The translations under genes were made by a program, and so were the position numbers. The notes beneath the pieces are model-generated. The model was not told where the DNA came from and did not search any database. It saw only the letters and a list, made by a program, of their open reading frames with translations. Shown here in pieces: positions 54,290 to 63,017 of a stretch of 64,000 nt of DNA (its first letter is position 1; the number at the start of each line of letters is the position of its first letter). This DNA is from Amycolatopsis sp. NBC_01480 (GTDB lineage: Bacteria; Actinomycetota; Actinomycetes; Mycobacteriales; Pseudonocardiaceae): NCBI RefSeq assembly GCF_036227205.1, contig NZ_CP109442.1, positions 9,672,001 through 9,736,000 of the forward strand, written 5' to 3'.

Positions 54290-55500
54290 CTACAGGTCCC
54301 GTCGAGGCAGGGGCCGAGCGGCGGGGCCTTCCAAGACGGCGCCGTCGACGTCGAAGCGGGAGCCATGACATGAGCAGTCCCAGCTGCGCTCCGCGCCGTT
54401 GAACCGTAGCAGGCAGCCGAGGTGGGTGCAGCGCAACGACACCGCGTGGACGCCACCTGCCCGATCCCGGTACACGCCTTTCTTGCCCGCCCCGTCGGGC
54501 AGTACCCGCGCGGAATCAGCCGCGAGGTCGTCGGCGCGGGTCCCCTCGGCCGGGAGCAACCGGTCGCCGATGAGGTCTTTGGCGACCTGCGCGTTCTGCT
54601 GCAGCAGCGTCGGCGCGCTCGACACGCTGACCCGGTGCGGGCTGAACAGGCCGGCATGCGGATTCTCGGCGCCGGTGATGCGGTCGGCGACGATCTGCCC
54701 GGCGACGGTGCCCATCGCCAGGCCCCACTTGGCGAATCCGGTCGCCACCCACAGTTTCGAGCTACCCGGCAGATACGAGCCGACCATCGGAAGCTGGTCG
54801 TAGGCCTTGGAGCCCTGCGCGGACCAGCGGTGGGTGATCTCGGCGACGTCGAAATGGGCGCGCGCGAACTCCGTGAGCGTCGTGTAGCGGTCGAAGTCGA
54901 CGCCCGCTCCCTGGCGGGATGGCTCTGGCCTCCGACGATCACGTGCTCGCCGTGGTGGCTGATCGAGTACGACGGGCTCCCGGCGCTGATCGCCAGCTCC
55001 TCCGGTGGTGTGCCCGACGACAGCCGGCGGCCACGCAGTAGGAGCATTCGGCGTCGAGGCGGGCGAAGAACAGTCCCCGGTCGAGGATCGGGTAGTGGGT
55101 GGCCACCACGACGTGCCCGGCCTTGACCACCCCGTCGGCCGTGCGCACTCGATAGGGAGCGGTGACGGAGACGTCGCGGACGCGGCTGCCTTCGAAGATC
55201 CGCCCGCCCGCGGCCACGAACGCGGCCGCGAGCCCGCGAAGGTACTTTGCCGGGTGCAGCACGACCTGGTCGCGCAGCCGGGCGGCGCCCAAGGTGCGGA
55301 ACGGCAGATCCAGCTACTCGGACCACTCCACCGGAAGACCGGCACGGCGGGCAGCGTCCGCTTCGGCGAGCACGGCGTCACGTTCCGCGGCTGCGTAGGC
55401 GAAGGTCGCGGCCGACGCCCTTTGCGCGTCGCACTCGATCTTTCCGGCTAACAGGGCGGCCCCGGCGCCGCCCATCCCGCGCGCCGATGGCCGCCGGCCC
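54290..55500 (-). pseudogene. FAD-dependent oxidoreductase with C-terminal Rieske domain, 5'-truncated and interrupted
   Basis: From the left junction: AGAALLAGKIECDAQRASAA up to RRAGLPVEWSE, then a TAG, then in frame LDLPFRTLGAARLRDQVVLH and VSVTAPYRVRTADGVVKAGH. A frame change near 55,030 leads to LAISAGSPSYSISHHGEHVI; another near 54,910 leads to GVDFDRYTTLTEFARAHFDV. The Rieske motifs CTHLGCLLRFNG and CSCHGSRFDVDG close the protein. It belongs to the glycine/D-amino-acid-oxidase-like plus Rieske family. The FAD-binding N-terminus is missing where the glycosyltransferase fragment begins (~55,500). Confidence 0.75.
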
Positions 55501-55505
55501 GCTTC

Positions 55506-55934
55506 GCGGGTGTGGTCCGTGAGCTGGCGGCGGCCGGGCACCAGGTCGTGGTCACGGGCAGCGCGGCAGAACGACCGCTCGCGGTGGAGGTCGCCGATCG
55601 GGCGGGCCTCGGCGAGGACGCGGTGCTGGCGGGGCGCACCGGCCCCGGCGAACTTGCCGCGCTGGTGGCGGCCGCGGCGCTCGTCGTCTGCGGCGACACC
55701 GGCGTGGGCCACCTGGCGACGGCCTTCGGCACGCCGTCCGTGCTGCTCTTCGGCCCGACGCCGCCCCGGTTGTGGGGCCCGCCGACCGAGGCACGCCAGC
55801 ACGTCGTCCTGTGGGCGGGCGATGTCGGCGACCCGCACGCCGACCAGCCCGATGCCGGTCTGCTCCTGCTCCGCGAAGACCGGGTGCTCGCGGCCGCGAG
55901 GGCGGCGCTGGCGGAGCGGGTGGCCCATGGCTGA
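55506..55934 (+). pseudogene. Family-9 glycosyltransferase, C-terminal fragment
   Basis: About 142 codons: AGVVRELAAAGHQVVVTGSA, ADRAGLGEDAVLAGRTGPGE, then VVCGDTGVGHLATAFGTPSV and FGPTPPRLWGPP. These are the donor-site motifs of the C-terminal half of ADP-heptose-type (GT9) transferases. There is no N-terminal half to the left, where the FAD/Rieske gene is cut. Its stop overlaps the UDP-sugar dehydrogenase start by 8 bases. The matching N-terminal part lies at 61257-61530, right of the same block. Confidence 0.75.
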
Positions 55935-57228
55935 GCGGATCGGTGTGCTCGGCGCCGGCTACGTCGGGCTGACCAGCGCGGCCTGTTTCGCCCGGCTCGG
56001 ACACCAGGTGACCTGTGTGGACACCGACGCGTCCAAAGTGGACTCCCTGCGGCGCGGGCAGGTCGGAATCGAGGAGCCCGGCCTGCCCGAGCTGGTCGTC
56101 GCGGGACTGCGGGCCTTCGCCCTCGACTTCACCACCGGCGTCGCGGACCTGAGCGGGTGCGGCGTCGTCCTGCTCTGCCTGCCGACGCCACCGGGCGCGA
56201 ACGGCAGCCCCGACCTCGGGGTGCTGGAGGCCGCACTGCCCGGCCTCGGCGCCGTGCTCGCGCCGGGCGCGGTCGTGGTCACCAAGTCGACCGTCCCGGT
56301 CGGCACAGCGGAGCGGCTGCCGGCGCTGCTCGGCCGCGACGACGTGACCGTGGTGAGCAACCCCGAGTTCCTGCGGGAAGGCCACGCCGTGCACGACTTC
56401 CTGAACCCGGACCGGGTGGTGCTCGGTGCCGGGCCGGCGGACTCCGCCGCCGCGGATCGCGTCGCCGCGCTCTACGAGCCGACCGGCGCGACCGTGGTGC
56501 ACACCGACCCCGCGAGCGCGGAGCTGGCCAAATACGCCAGCAACGCCTTCCTCGCGGTGAAAGCGTCCTACGCGAACGTGCTGGCCGAACTGTGCGAGAC
56601 CTGGGGAGCCGATGTCCGCGAAGTGGGCCGCACCATGGGCGTCGACCCCAGGATCGGGCCGCACTTCCTCTCGCCCGGCCCCGGCTGGGGCGGCTCCTGC
56701 CTGCCGAAGGACACGCGGGCGCTCCTGCACGCGGCCGAGACGGCCGGGGTCGGATTCGACCTGGTACGCGACGCGATGCGGGTCAACGAACGCCAGTGCG
56801 CGCGGATGGTCCGGCTGGCCCGCCGAGCCGCCACCGGGACTGTCGACGGTTCACTCGCGGGCGTCCGGATCGGCCTGCTGGGCCTGGCCTTCAAGGCGGG
56901 CACCGGCGACCTGCGGGACTCCCCCGCCGTCGCCGTCGCCACCGAGCTCGCCCGCCGCGGCGCCGAACTGACCGCGCACGACCCCGCGGTCACGTCCGGT
57001 GTCGACGGCCTGCAGCTGGTCGACGACCCGTACCTGGTGGCGAAGGACGCGGCCGCGCTGGTGCTGCTGACCGAATGGCCGGAGTTCCGCGACCTCGACT
57101 GGCCCCGCCTCGCCGCGGCCTGCGAACGGCCGGTCGTCGTCGACACCCGCAACCTGCTCGACCCCACGATGCTCGCGCAGAGCGGTTTCACCTGCTTCGG
57201 GCTCGGCACCGCGCGCGACCGGTCGTAA
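55927..57228 (+). CDS. UDP-glucose/GDP-mannose 6-dehydrogenase family protein
   Basis: 433 residues from ATG 55927. Rossmann motif IGVLGAGYVGLTSAACFARL, LLCLPTPPGANG, KSTVPVGTAERLPALLG, NPEFLREGHAVHDFLNPDR, and the catalytic Cys258 in WGGSCLPKD; C-terminal domain RIGLLGLAFKAGTGDLRDSP. NAD-dependent four-electron oxidation of a nucleotide sugar to its uronic acid, a precursor for envelope glycans. Coupled to the GT9 fragment, so it belongs with the glycosyltransferase genes. Confidence 0.9.
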   Translation: MAERIGVLGAGYVGLTSAACFARLGHQVTCVDTDASKVDSLRRGQVGIEEPGLPELVVAGLRAFALDFTTGVADLSGCGVVLLCLPTPPGANGSPDLGVLEAALPGLGAVLAPGAVVVTKSTVPVGTAERLPALLGRDDVTVVSNPEFLREGHAVHDFLNPDRVVLGAGPADSAAADRVAALYEPTGATVVHTDPASAELAKYASNAFLAVKASYANVLAELCETWGADVREVGRTMGVDPRIGPHFLSPGPGWGGSCLPKDTRALLHAAETAGVGFDLVRDAMRVNERQCARMVRLARRAATGTVDGSLAGVRIGLLGLAFKAGTGDLRDSPAVAVATELARRGAELTAHDPAVTSGVDGLQLVDDPYLVAKDAAALVLLTEWPEFRDLDWPRLAAACERPVVVDTRNLLDPTMLAQSGFTCFGLGTARDRS

Positions 57229-57236
57229 CGTGCCGG

Positions 57237-58313
57237 TCAGCGTTGTTCGAGCTGCTGCAGCAGGTGCCGCGCGGGCAGCGCCATGGCGCCAAGCCCCAAC
57301 GTCGCGGTGACGCCGTCGTCCGACGCGACGAGCCGCTTCTCGACCTGTTCGAGCAATTCGCGGCAGCTGTCGAGGTCGACCGCGCTCGCCGGGTCCGCCG
57401 TCGAGCGGACCGCGTCAGCGAACCGGTCGAACAGGTCGGCGACCACCCGGCGGGCATCGGACCACGGGTAACCGAACGGCTCCCGGCCCTCGGTGACACC
57501 GCGGATCGCCGCCACGAGCTGCTCCGCGGGCAGCCACAAGCCGATCAGCTTCTCCAGCGGACGCTCACGGTCCCAGCCGGCCCACGGGCCGCGGCTACGC
57601 AGGTTGAGATAGCGGCCTTCCCTCGTCAGCCCGAGTGCGTCGCGGGCGGCCCCGACGAGGCTGCGCACGTCGCGCGCCTCCGCCAGCCACTCGTCGACGT
57701 CCTCGGGCGGCTCGTCCCGGCGGACCAGTTCGGCCGTGGTCTCCAGCAAGCCGGCGAGGGCCTGCCCGAGCCGGTCGGCCGCCGCCGCAAGCCGGTCACC
57801 GTGCAGCGGCGGGAAGACCAGCGCGTTCACCGCCAGCCCGACGGCGGCACCCAGCGCGGTCTCCAGCAGCCGGTCCCCGAGCAGGTCCAGGTTCTGCTCG
57901 GTGCCGTAGGAGACGACCAGCAGCCCGGTCACCCCGACCCAGACCCCGGAGCTGCCGAAGCGCCGCCACGAACCGGCCAGCAGCCCGGCGAACACGACCA
58001 CCGCCAGGGTCACCGTGGGCCAGGGGACGAGTCGCGCGGCGACCCAGGCCAGCAACACTCCCGCGGTCACCGACCCGACCTGCTGCGCCCAGCTGCGCAG
58101 GGAACGGTAGACGGTCGTCTCGACCAGGAACACCGCCGCGTACGGCGCGAGGAACGGCTGGGTCAGCTGGAGGGCCCGGGTGGCGATCAGCCACGCCGCG
58201 GTCGCGGCCAGCGCCGCCTTGGCCGCCTGGATCAGGGTGTGCCGCTCCTGCCCCCGCACCCGGACGGCGCGGGCGAGCCACCCGGCCGGGGTGCGGTCGT
58301 GCCACCAGCTCAC
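57237..58313 (-). CDS. FUSC-family membrane protein (aromatic-acid exporter-like)
   Basis: 358 residues, GTG start. Six hydrophobic helices in the first 170 residues (AAKAALAATAAWLIATRALQ, APYAAVFLVETTVYRSLRSW, VGSVTAGVLLAWVAARL, LAVVVFAGLLAGSW, VGVTGLLVVSY, LETALGAAVGLAVNALVF), then a long helical cytosolic part. Matches FUSC/ArAE-type permeases, which have been linked to export of aromatic acids or to wall-related functions. Start overlaps the aldehyde dehydrogenase stop (GTGA). Confidence 0.8.
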   Translation of the reverse strand: MSWWHDRTPAGWLARAVRVRGQERHTLIQAAKAALAATAAWLIATRALQLTQPFLAPYAAVFLVETTVYRSLRSWAQQVGSVTAGVLLAWVAARLVPWPTVTLAVVVFAGLLAGSWRRFGSSGVWVGVTGLLVVSYGTEQNLDLLGDRLLETALGAAVGLAVNALVFPPLHGDRLAAAADRLGQALAGLLETTAELVRRDEPPEDVDEWLAEARDVRSLVGAARDALGLTREGRYLNLRSRGPWAGWDRERPLEKLIGLWLPAEQLVAAIRGVTEGREPFGYPWSDARRVVADLFDRFADAVRSTADPASAVDLDSCRELLEQVEKRLVASDDGVTATLGLGAMALPARHLLQQLEQR

Positions 58314-59686
58314 GCGGTCTCCGGCAAACCGAGGTGCACCACCTTGGTCTGGGTCATTTCGTCGAGCAACTCCGGTCCATAGCCGTACCCATTGCCGCTA
58401 CGCCGCCGGGGCTGCGCGGCCCCGCCCGGCGCCCCGCCGAACACGGCGTTCACCTTGACCGTGCCGGCCGGCAGTTCTCGCCAGGCGTGCTGGGCGTGGG
58501 CCATCGAGGCGGTCAAGACGGTCGCGGCGAGCCCGTGACTGTCACTGCCCGCCTCGGCGAGCCCCTCTTCGAACGTGTCGACCACCTGGACCGGGGCGAC
58601 CGGGCCGAAGGTCTCCTCCCGCATCACCCTCAGCTCACCCCAGCAGCCGGTGAGCACCGTCGCCGGGTAGTGCGCGCCGGGACCGGCCGGGATCTCCCCG
58701 CCGGTCAGCAGCCGGGCGCCGCGCTGGACCGCGTTCTCGACGTGCGAGTGCACATGGGCGCGGTGGCGGACGTCCGCCAGCGGGGCCAGGCGCCGGGAAC
58801 GAGCCTGCTCGGTGAGAGCGGCGAGGAACCGTTCGGCGACCGCCTGGTGCACGTAGATCCGTTCCACCGCCACGCAGATCTGGCCCGAGTTCGCGAAAGC
58901 CCCCAGCGCGGCCTGGCCGGCGGCCCACTCCGGGTCCACGTCGGCGTCGACGACGAGCGGGTCGTTGCCACCGTTCTCCAGAAGGGCCTTCGCCCCGGTG
59001 GCGGCGGCACTGGCGGCGATCGAACGGCCGGTCGCGCTGCCGCCGACATGGGCCAGCACGTCGACGTCGTCCCGCACCGCGAGCAGCGCGCCGACCCGGC
59101 CGTCGCCCTGCAGCGTCTGCACCACGCCGGCCGGGTACACCCCGGCGAGCACGTCGCCCAGCAGCGCGCCGGTGTGGGGTGCGCGCTCACTCGGCTTGTG
59201 CACGACAGTGTTGCCGGTGACGGCAGCGGCGCCGAGCAGTCCACACGCGACAGCGACCGGGTCGTTCCAAGGCGTCAGCGCCACCACCACACCGCGCGGT
59301 TCCGGCACCATCAGGTCGGTGGCGGCGAAGTCCCCCAACAGGCTCCGTCCCCGGTGCACCGGCCCGAGCTCGGCGTACTGGTCCAGCGTCCCCGCCCCGG
59401 CGAGTACACCCTCCCGTGCTTCGTCCCGCGGGCGGCCCGTCTCGGATTCGTTGAGCGACGCCAGTTCATCGGCGTGCGCGCGCAGCCGTTCGGCGGCTGT
59501 GTGCAGCAGCACGCCGCGCTCCGCCGCCGGGGTCCGGGCCCAGCCCGGCTGCGCCCGGTGCGCGTACGCGAGCGCGGCGTCGATCTCATCCTGGCCGGCC
59601 ATCGCGACCGACCCGACCCGGTCGCCACTGGCCGGGTCGCGGATCTCGATCACATCCGTCTGTACGTCCGCTGTGGTCGTCGGCAT
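58310..59686 (-). CDS. Aldehyde dehydrogenase family protein
   Basis: 458 residues. All key residues: Asn-containing VALTPWNDPVAV, VHKPSERAPHT, GGSATGRSIA, Glu237 in LLENGGNDP, Cys271 in NSGQICVAVERIYV, and the C-terminal EETFGPVAPVQVVDTFEEG. Related to benzaldehyde/vanillin-type dehydrogenases by gene context with a FUSC permease (inference). Its start is divergent from the glycosyltransferase gene at 59788. Coupled to the FUSC gene. Confidence 0.88.
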   Translation of the reverse strand: MPTTTADVQTDVIEIRDPASGDRVGSVAMAGQDEIDAALAYAHRAQPGWARTPAAERGVLLHTAAERLRAHADELASLNESETGRPRDEAREGVLAGAGTLDQYAELGPVHRGRSLLGDFAATDLMVPEPRGVVVALTPWNDPVAVACGLLGAAAVTGNTVVHKPSERAPHTGALLGDVLAGVYPAGVVQTLQGDGRVGALLAVRDDVDVLAHVGGSATGRSIAASAAATGAKALLENGGNDPLVVDADVDPEWAAGQAALGAFANSGQICVAVERIYVHQAVAERFLAALTEQARSRRLAPLADVRHRAHVHSHVENAVQRGARLLTGGEIPAGPGAHYPATVLTGCWGELRVMREETFGPVAPVQVVDTFEEGLAEAGSDSHGLAATVLTASMAHAQHAWRELPAGTVKVNAVFGGAPGGAAQPRRRSGNGYGYGPELLDEMTQTKVVHLGLPETA

Positions 59687-59787
59687 GCTCTCGGTACCTC
59701 CTCGGTCGTCTCCCTCGCCCGGCTACCCGAAGCGGCCGACCGGCACACGGGCCGTTTGACCGGAACCTCGGCGGGTAGCCGGATCCC

Positions 59788-61260
59788 GTGACTTCTTCCC
59801 CCGGCTACACCGTGGTGATCCCGACGACCGGCCGCACCACACTGAGGCCGTTGCTGGAGACGCTGACCACCGCCCGCGGCCCACTCCCAGCCGAGGTCAT
59901 CGTCGTCGACGACCGGCCTGAACCCGGTGAGCTGGCGGTGCCGGACCAGGTGCGTGTGCTGCGCTCCCGGGGACGAGGGCCGGCGGGCGCGCGCAACCTC
60001 GGCTGGTGTGCCGCCCGCACCGAGTGGATCGCCTTCGTCGACGACGACGTGCGGCTCGCATCGGACTGGCCCGAGCAGCTCGCCGCCGACCTGGCCGGCT
60101 TGCCGCCCGAGGTCGGGGCTTCCCAGGGGCGGATCGTCGTCCCGCTGCCGCCGGACCGCCGGCCGACCGATGACGAACGGGGCACCGCGGGTCTCGGGAC
60201 CGCGCGCTGGATCACCGCCGACATGGCCTACCGGCGGGCCACGCTGGTCGAGGCCGGCGGTTTCGACGAACGGTTCCCCCGCGCGTTCCGGGAAGACTCC
60301 GACCTCGCGTTGCGCGTCGTCAAGGCGGGCTCCCGGATCATGCCGGGCGAACGGGTCACCGTCCATCCGGCCCGGCGAGCCGGGTTCTTCGCCAGTCTCC
60401 GCGCTCAACGGGGCAACGCGGACAACGCGTTGATGCGGCACAAGCACGGAGTTCTGTGGCGGCAGCAGACCGGCGCCGGGCGGGGACGGCTCGGACTGCA
60501 CGCGCTCACCGTGACCGCCGCCGCGGCCGCCGCCGGATTCGCCCTGACCGGGCGGTGGGGCAAGGCGCTGGCCGCCGCCGGCGCCTGGGCCGGCTTGACC
60601 GGTCAGTTCGCCGCCGGGCGCATAGCCGCCGGGCCCCGGACCCCCGACGAACTGGCGCGGATGGCGGTGACGAGCGCGCTGATCCCGCCCGCCGTCTGTT
60701 ACCACCGGCTGCGCGGAGAGATCGCGGTCCGCCGGAAACGGACCGCGGTGCTCTTCGACCGCGACGACACCCTCATCACGGACGTGCCCTATCTGTCCGA
60801 CCCGGCGCAGGTCCGGCCGGTGGCCGGCGCGGTGGAGCTGGTCCGCTCGCTGCGGGCCAAGGGCGTCCCGATGGGTGTCGTGACCAATCAGTCCGGTGTC
60901 GCGAAAGGACTGATCAGCCCGGAACAGCTGGCGGCCGTGAACGCCAGGGTCGAGGAGGTCTTCGGCCCGTTCGGCACCTGGCAGGTCTGCGTGCACGACG
61001 ACGGCGAAGGTTGCGCCTGTCGCAAGCCGCGGCCGGGCATGGTGGTGCGCGCCGCCGCGGAATTGGGGGTCGCCCCCGGCGACTGCGTGATGATCGGCGA
61101 CACCGGCGCCGACGTCGACGCGGCGCTCGCGGCGGGTGCCCGCGCCGTCCTCGTCCCCACGGAGCGGACGTTGGATGCGGAAGTCGCCCGGGCCCGGCGT
61201 GACGCGCTGGTGGCCGGCGACCTGGCCGAGGCGCTGCGCCTGACCGGGGCGCTGCGGTGA
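59788..61260 (+). CDS. GT2 glycosyltransferase fused to HAD-IIIA phosphatase (GmhB-like)
   Basis: 490 residues. Residues ~1-300 are a GT-A family 2 transferase (YTVVIPTTGRTTLRPLLETL, VIVVDDRPEP, GPAGARNLGWCAARTEW, FVDDDVRLASDW, FREDSDLALRVVKAG). Residues ~318-490 are a HAD phosphatase (LFDRDDTLITDVPYL, VVTNQSGVAKGLI, the metal-loop CACRKPRPGM, and IGDTGADVDAALAAGA). Note FDRDDT in place of the usual DxDGT. Fusions of this type belong to heptose or related sugar pathways in actinobacteria, and the next gene begins a GT9 enzyme (heptosyltransferase family). Stop overlaps that start. Confidence 0.88.
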   Translation: MTSSPGYTVVIPTTGRTTLRPLLETLTTARGPLPAEVIVVDDRPEPGELAVPDQVRVLRSRGRGPAGARNLGWCAARTEWIAFVDDDVRLASDWPEQLAADLAGLPPEVGASQGRIVVPLPPDRRPTDDERGTAGLGTARWITADMAYRRATLVEAGGFDERFPRAFREDSDLALRVVKAGSRIMPGERVTVHPARRAGFFASLRAQRGNADNALMRHKHGVLWRQQTGAGRGRLGLHALTVTAAAAAAGFALTGRWGKALAAAGAWAGLTGQFAAGRIAAGPRTPDELARMAVTSALIPPAVCYHRLRGEIAVRRKRTAVLFDRDDTLITDVPYLSDPAQVRPVAGAVELVRSLRAKGVPMGVVTNQSGVAKGLISPEQLAAVNARVEEVFGPFGTWQVCVHDDGEGCACRKPRPGMVVRAAAELGVAPGDCVMIGDTGADVDAALAAGARAVLVPTERTLDAEVARARRDALVAGDLAEALRLTGALR

Positions 61261-61530
61261 AAAGCCGGCGCGTGCTCGTCGCCCGGCTGGACAACCTCGG
61301 CGACGTCCTGCTCGCCGGCCCCTGCGTGCGGGCGGTGGCCGCGCACGCCGACCACCTCACGGTACTGGCCGGTCCGCACGGACGTGGTGCCGCCGAGCTG
61401 CTTCCCGGCGTGGACGAAGTGCTGTCCTGGTGCGCGCCGTGGATCGACCCCGGACCGGCACCGCTGGAGCCGGCCGAGGTCGACGACCTCGTCACCGACT
61501 TGCGCGAGCGGGACTTCGATGCCGCCCTCC
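61257..61530 (+). pseudogene. Family-9 glycosyltransferase, N-terminal fragment
   Basis: From GTG 61257 the frame reads RRVLVARLDNLGDVLLAGPC, VRAVAAHADHLTVLAGPHGR, LPGVDEVLSWCAPW and ends near LVTDLRERDFDAAL, the first ~90 residues of a GT9 enzyme. At about 61,530 it runs into an ATP-grasp gene on the other strand. The C-terminal fragment of such an enzyme is at 55506-55934; about 100 middle residues are in neither. Confidence 0.75.
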
Positions 61531-62267
61531 GGCAGCTGCGACGGGTACTGATGCCGCTGGAACGACGAACGGCCCGGGAAATCGACCGAGTCGAGCGCGG
61601 CGTAGACGTGGACCTGGCCCCGCCACAGGTAGCCCTCGACCGCGGCCTGCACCCCCCTCAGCTCGCCCTCGGCCAGGCACGCCGAGCCGCCCACTTCGGC
61701 GATTTCGGGCGGCGGCTCGACCCGGCGCAGCACCTCATCGAACGGCTCGCCGACGAGGTCGATCCCCTCACGCATTTCGGCCACCGCCGCGGTGAACGCT
61801 TCCTCGTCACGGACATGGAACGCCAACTCCGAGGAGAATGACTTGACCGGTTTGAGCCACATCGGAAATCCCACACCCGGCGGCGGGGACGGGTCCTCGA
61901 GGTCCACGATGCCGAACGGTGGCAACTCGTCGATCACCGCGCTCTGCTCGAGCCGGCTCCAGTACTTGTGCTCGCACTTGAGCACCGCCTCCAGCGGCAC
62001 TTGCGGCAGGCCGTACTCCGCGCACAGGATCGGGACGATCGACGCCGCCGGGAAATCCCAGTAGCTCACGATGGCCGACGGCTCGCCGTCGAACTCCTCG
62101 AGCACCCGGCGTGCTTCACCGAGCAGAGCGGTCAGGTCGATCTCGCCGTGCTGGAGCTCGTCCCGGGTCAGCAGACCATGGAACCGGCCGGCGCCGGCAC
62201 TCGGCAGCCGTCGCAGAACCTGCTCGTTCTCCTCGTCGAGCCCGATGACGAAAATATCGTCGGTCAC
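61530..62267 (-). pseudogene. ATP-grasp-domain protein, 3'-truncated
   Basis: The first ~246 residues are intact: MTDDIFVIGLDEENEQVLRR, the ATP-grasp N-domain with YGLPQVPLEAVLKCEHKYWS and MWLKPVKSFSSELAFHVRDE, up to YLWRGQVHVYAALDSVDFPG and QRHQYPSQLP. Typical relatives of ATP-grasp ligases have ~400 residues; here the remaining part is lost at the GT9 junction. Whatever it ligated, it is now probably non-functional. Confidence 0.7.
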
Positions 62268-62546
62268 GTCGTACCTCCGTTCTCCGCTTGCTGATTCCCG
62301 GTAGGAGCGGCATCAAACGGACCATCCGGCGGTACCTGGGGCGCACGAAAGATTTCCGGAACATGACGCGCCAAGGCTGTCCAGCCGTCCGGCGCGGGCG
62401 AGGCCAACGACGTCAAGACCAAGATCACCTGACGAATCGCAACCGCCAGGCCAGGGAGCGGAAACAACGGAAACAATCGGTTACCGGGCTTCAACCGCAG
62501 CCGGCGGGGTAATCCGGCTGTACCGCCGACCAAAGTGGAGGACACC

Positions 62547-62993
62547 GTGACCGAGGTCAGCCGCGTCATCGACGCGTCGCCGGACGACGTTTTCGCCGTG
62601 CTCGCCGACGGCTGGTCCTACGCGGGGTGGGTCGTCGGCAGCTCCCACATCCGCGACGTCGACCAGGACTGGCCCGCCGCCGGCACCCGGATCCGCCACA
62701 GTGTGGGCCCCTGGCCGCTGCACATCCAGGATGTTTCGGTGGTGACGGCCGTCGAGCCGGGTGTGTCGCTCACCCTCGAAGCACAGGGCTGGCCGCTCGG
62801 CTCCGCGGCGATCGAGCTGACCCTGGTGCCCCAGGGCGCGGGCAAGACGATGGTGCGCATGGCCGAGCACATCGTCGGAGGACCCGGCAAAGTCCTTCCC
62901 ACGGCGCTCCAAGCGCTGGTCGTGAAGCCACGCAACCGCGAAGCGCTGGCTCGCTTGGCGGACATCGTGGTCGGGCGACGCACCCGGAAGTAA
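62547..62993 (+). CDS. SRPBCC-family protein (polyketide cyclase/START-like fold)
   Basis: 148 residues from GTG 62547, with GGAGG 6 bases before it. VTEVSRVIDASPDDVFAVLA, then GWVVGSSHIRDVDQDWPAAG and a C-terminal helix PTALQALVVKPRNREALARL. SRPBCC proteins of this kind are lipid- or polyketide-binding and often neighbour phytoene-desaturase-type oxidoreductases in actinobacteria, as here (convergent, 24 bases apart). Confidence 0.85.
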   Translation: MTEVSRVIDASPDDVFAVLADGWSYAGWVVGSSHIRDVDQDWPAAGTRIRHSVGPWPLHIQDVSVVTAVEPGVSLTLEAQGWPLGSAAIELTLVPQGAGKTMVRMAEHIVGGPGKVLPTALQALVVKPRNREALARLADIVVGRRTRK

Positions 62994-63017
62994 CGGATAC
63001 CCGGCGGCGCACGCGGG

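Noticed and set aside
56157..59791. Long plus-strand frames of 741 and 718 codons
   Set aside because: Overlap the UDP-sugar dehydrogenase, FUSC and aldehyde dehydrogenase genes; composition is Arg/Pro/Gly-rich shadow.
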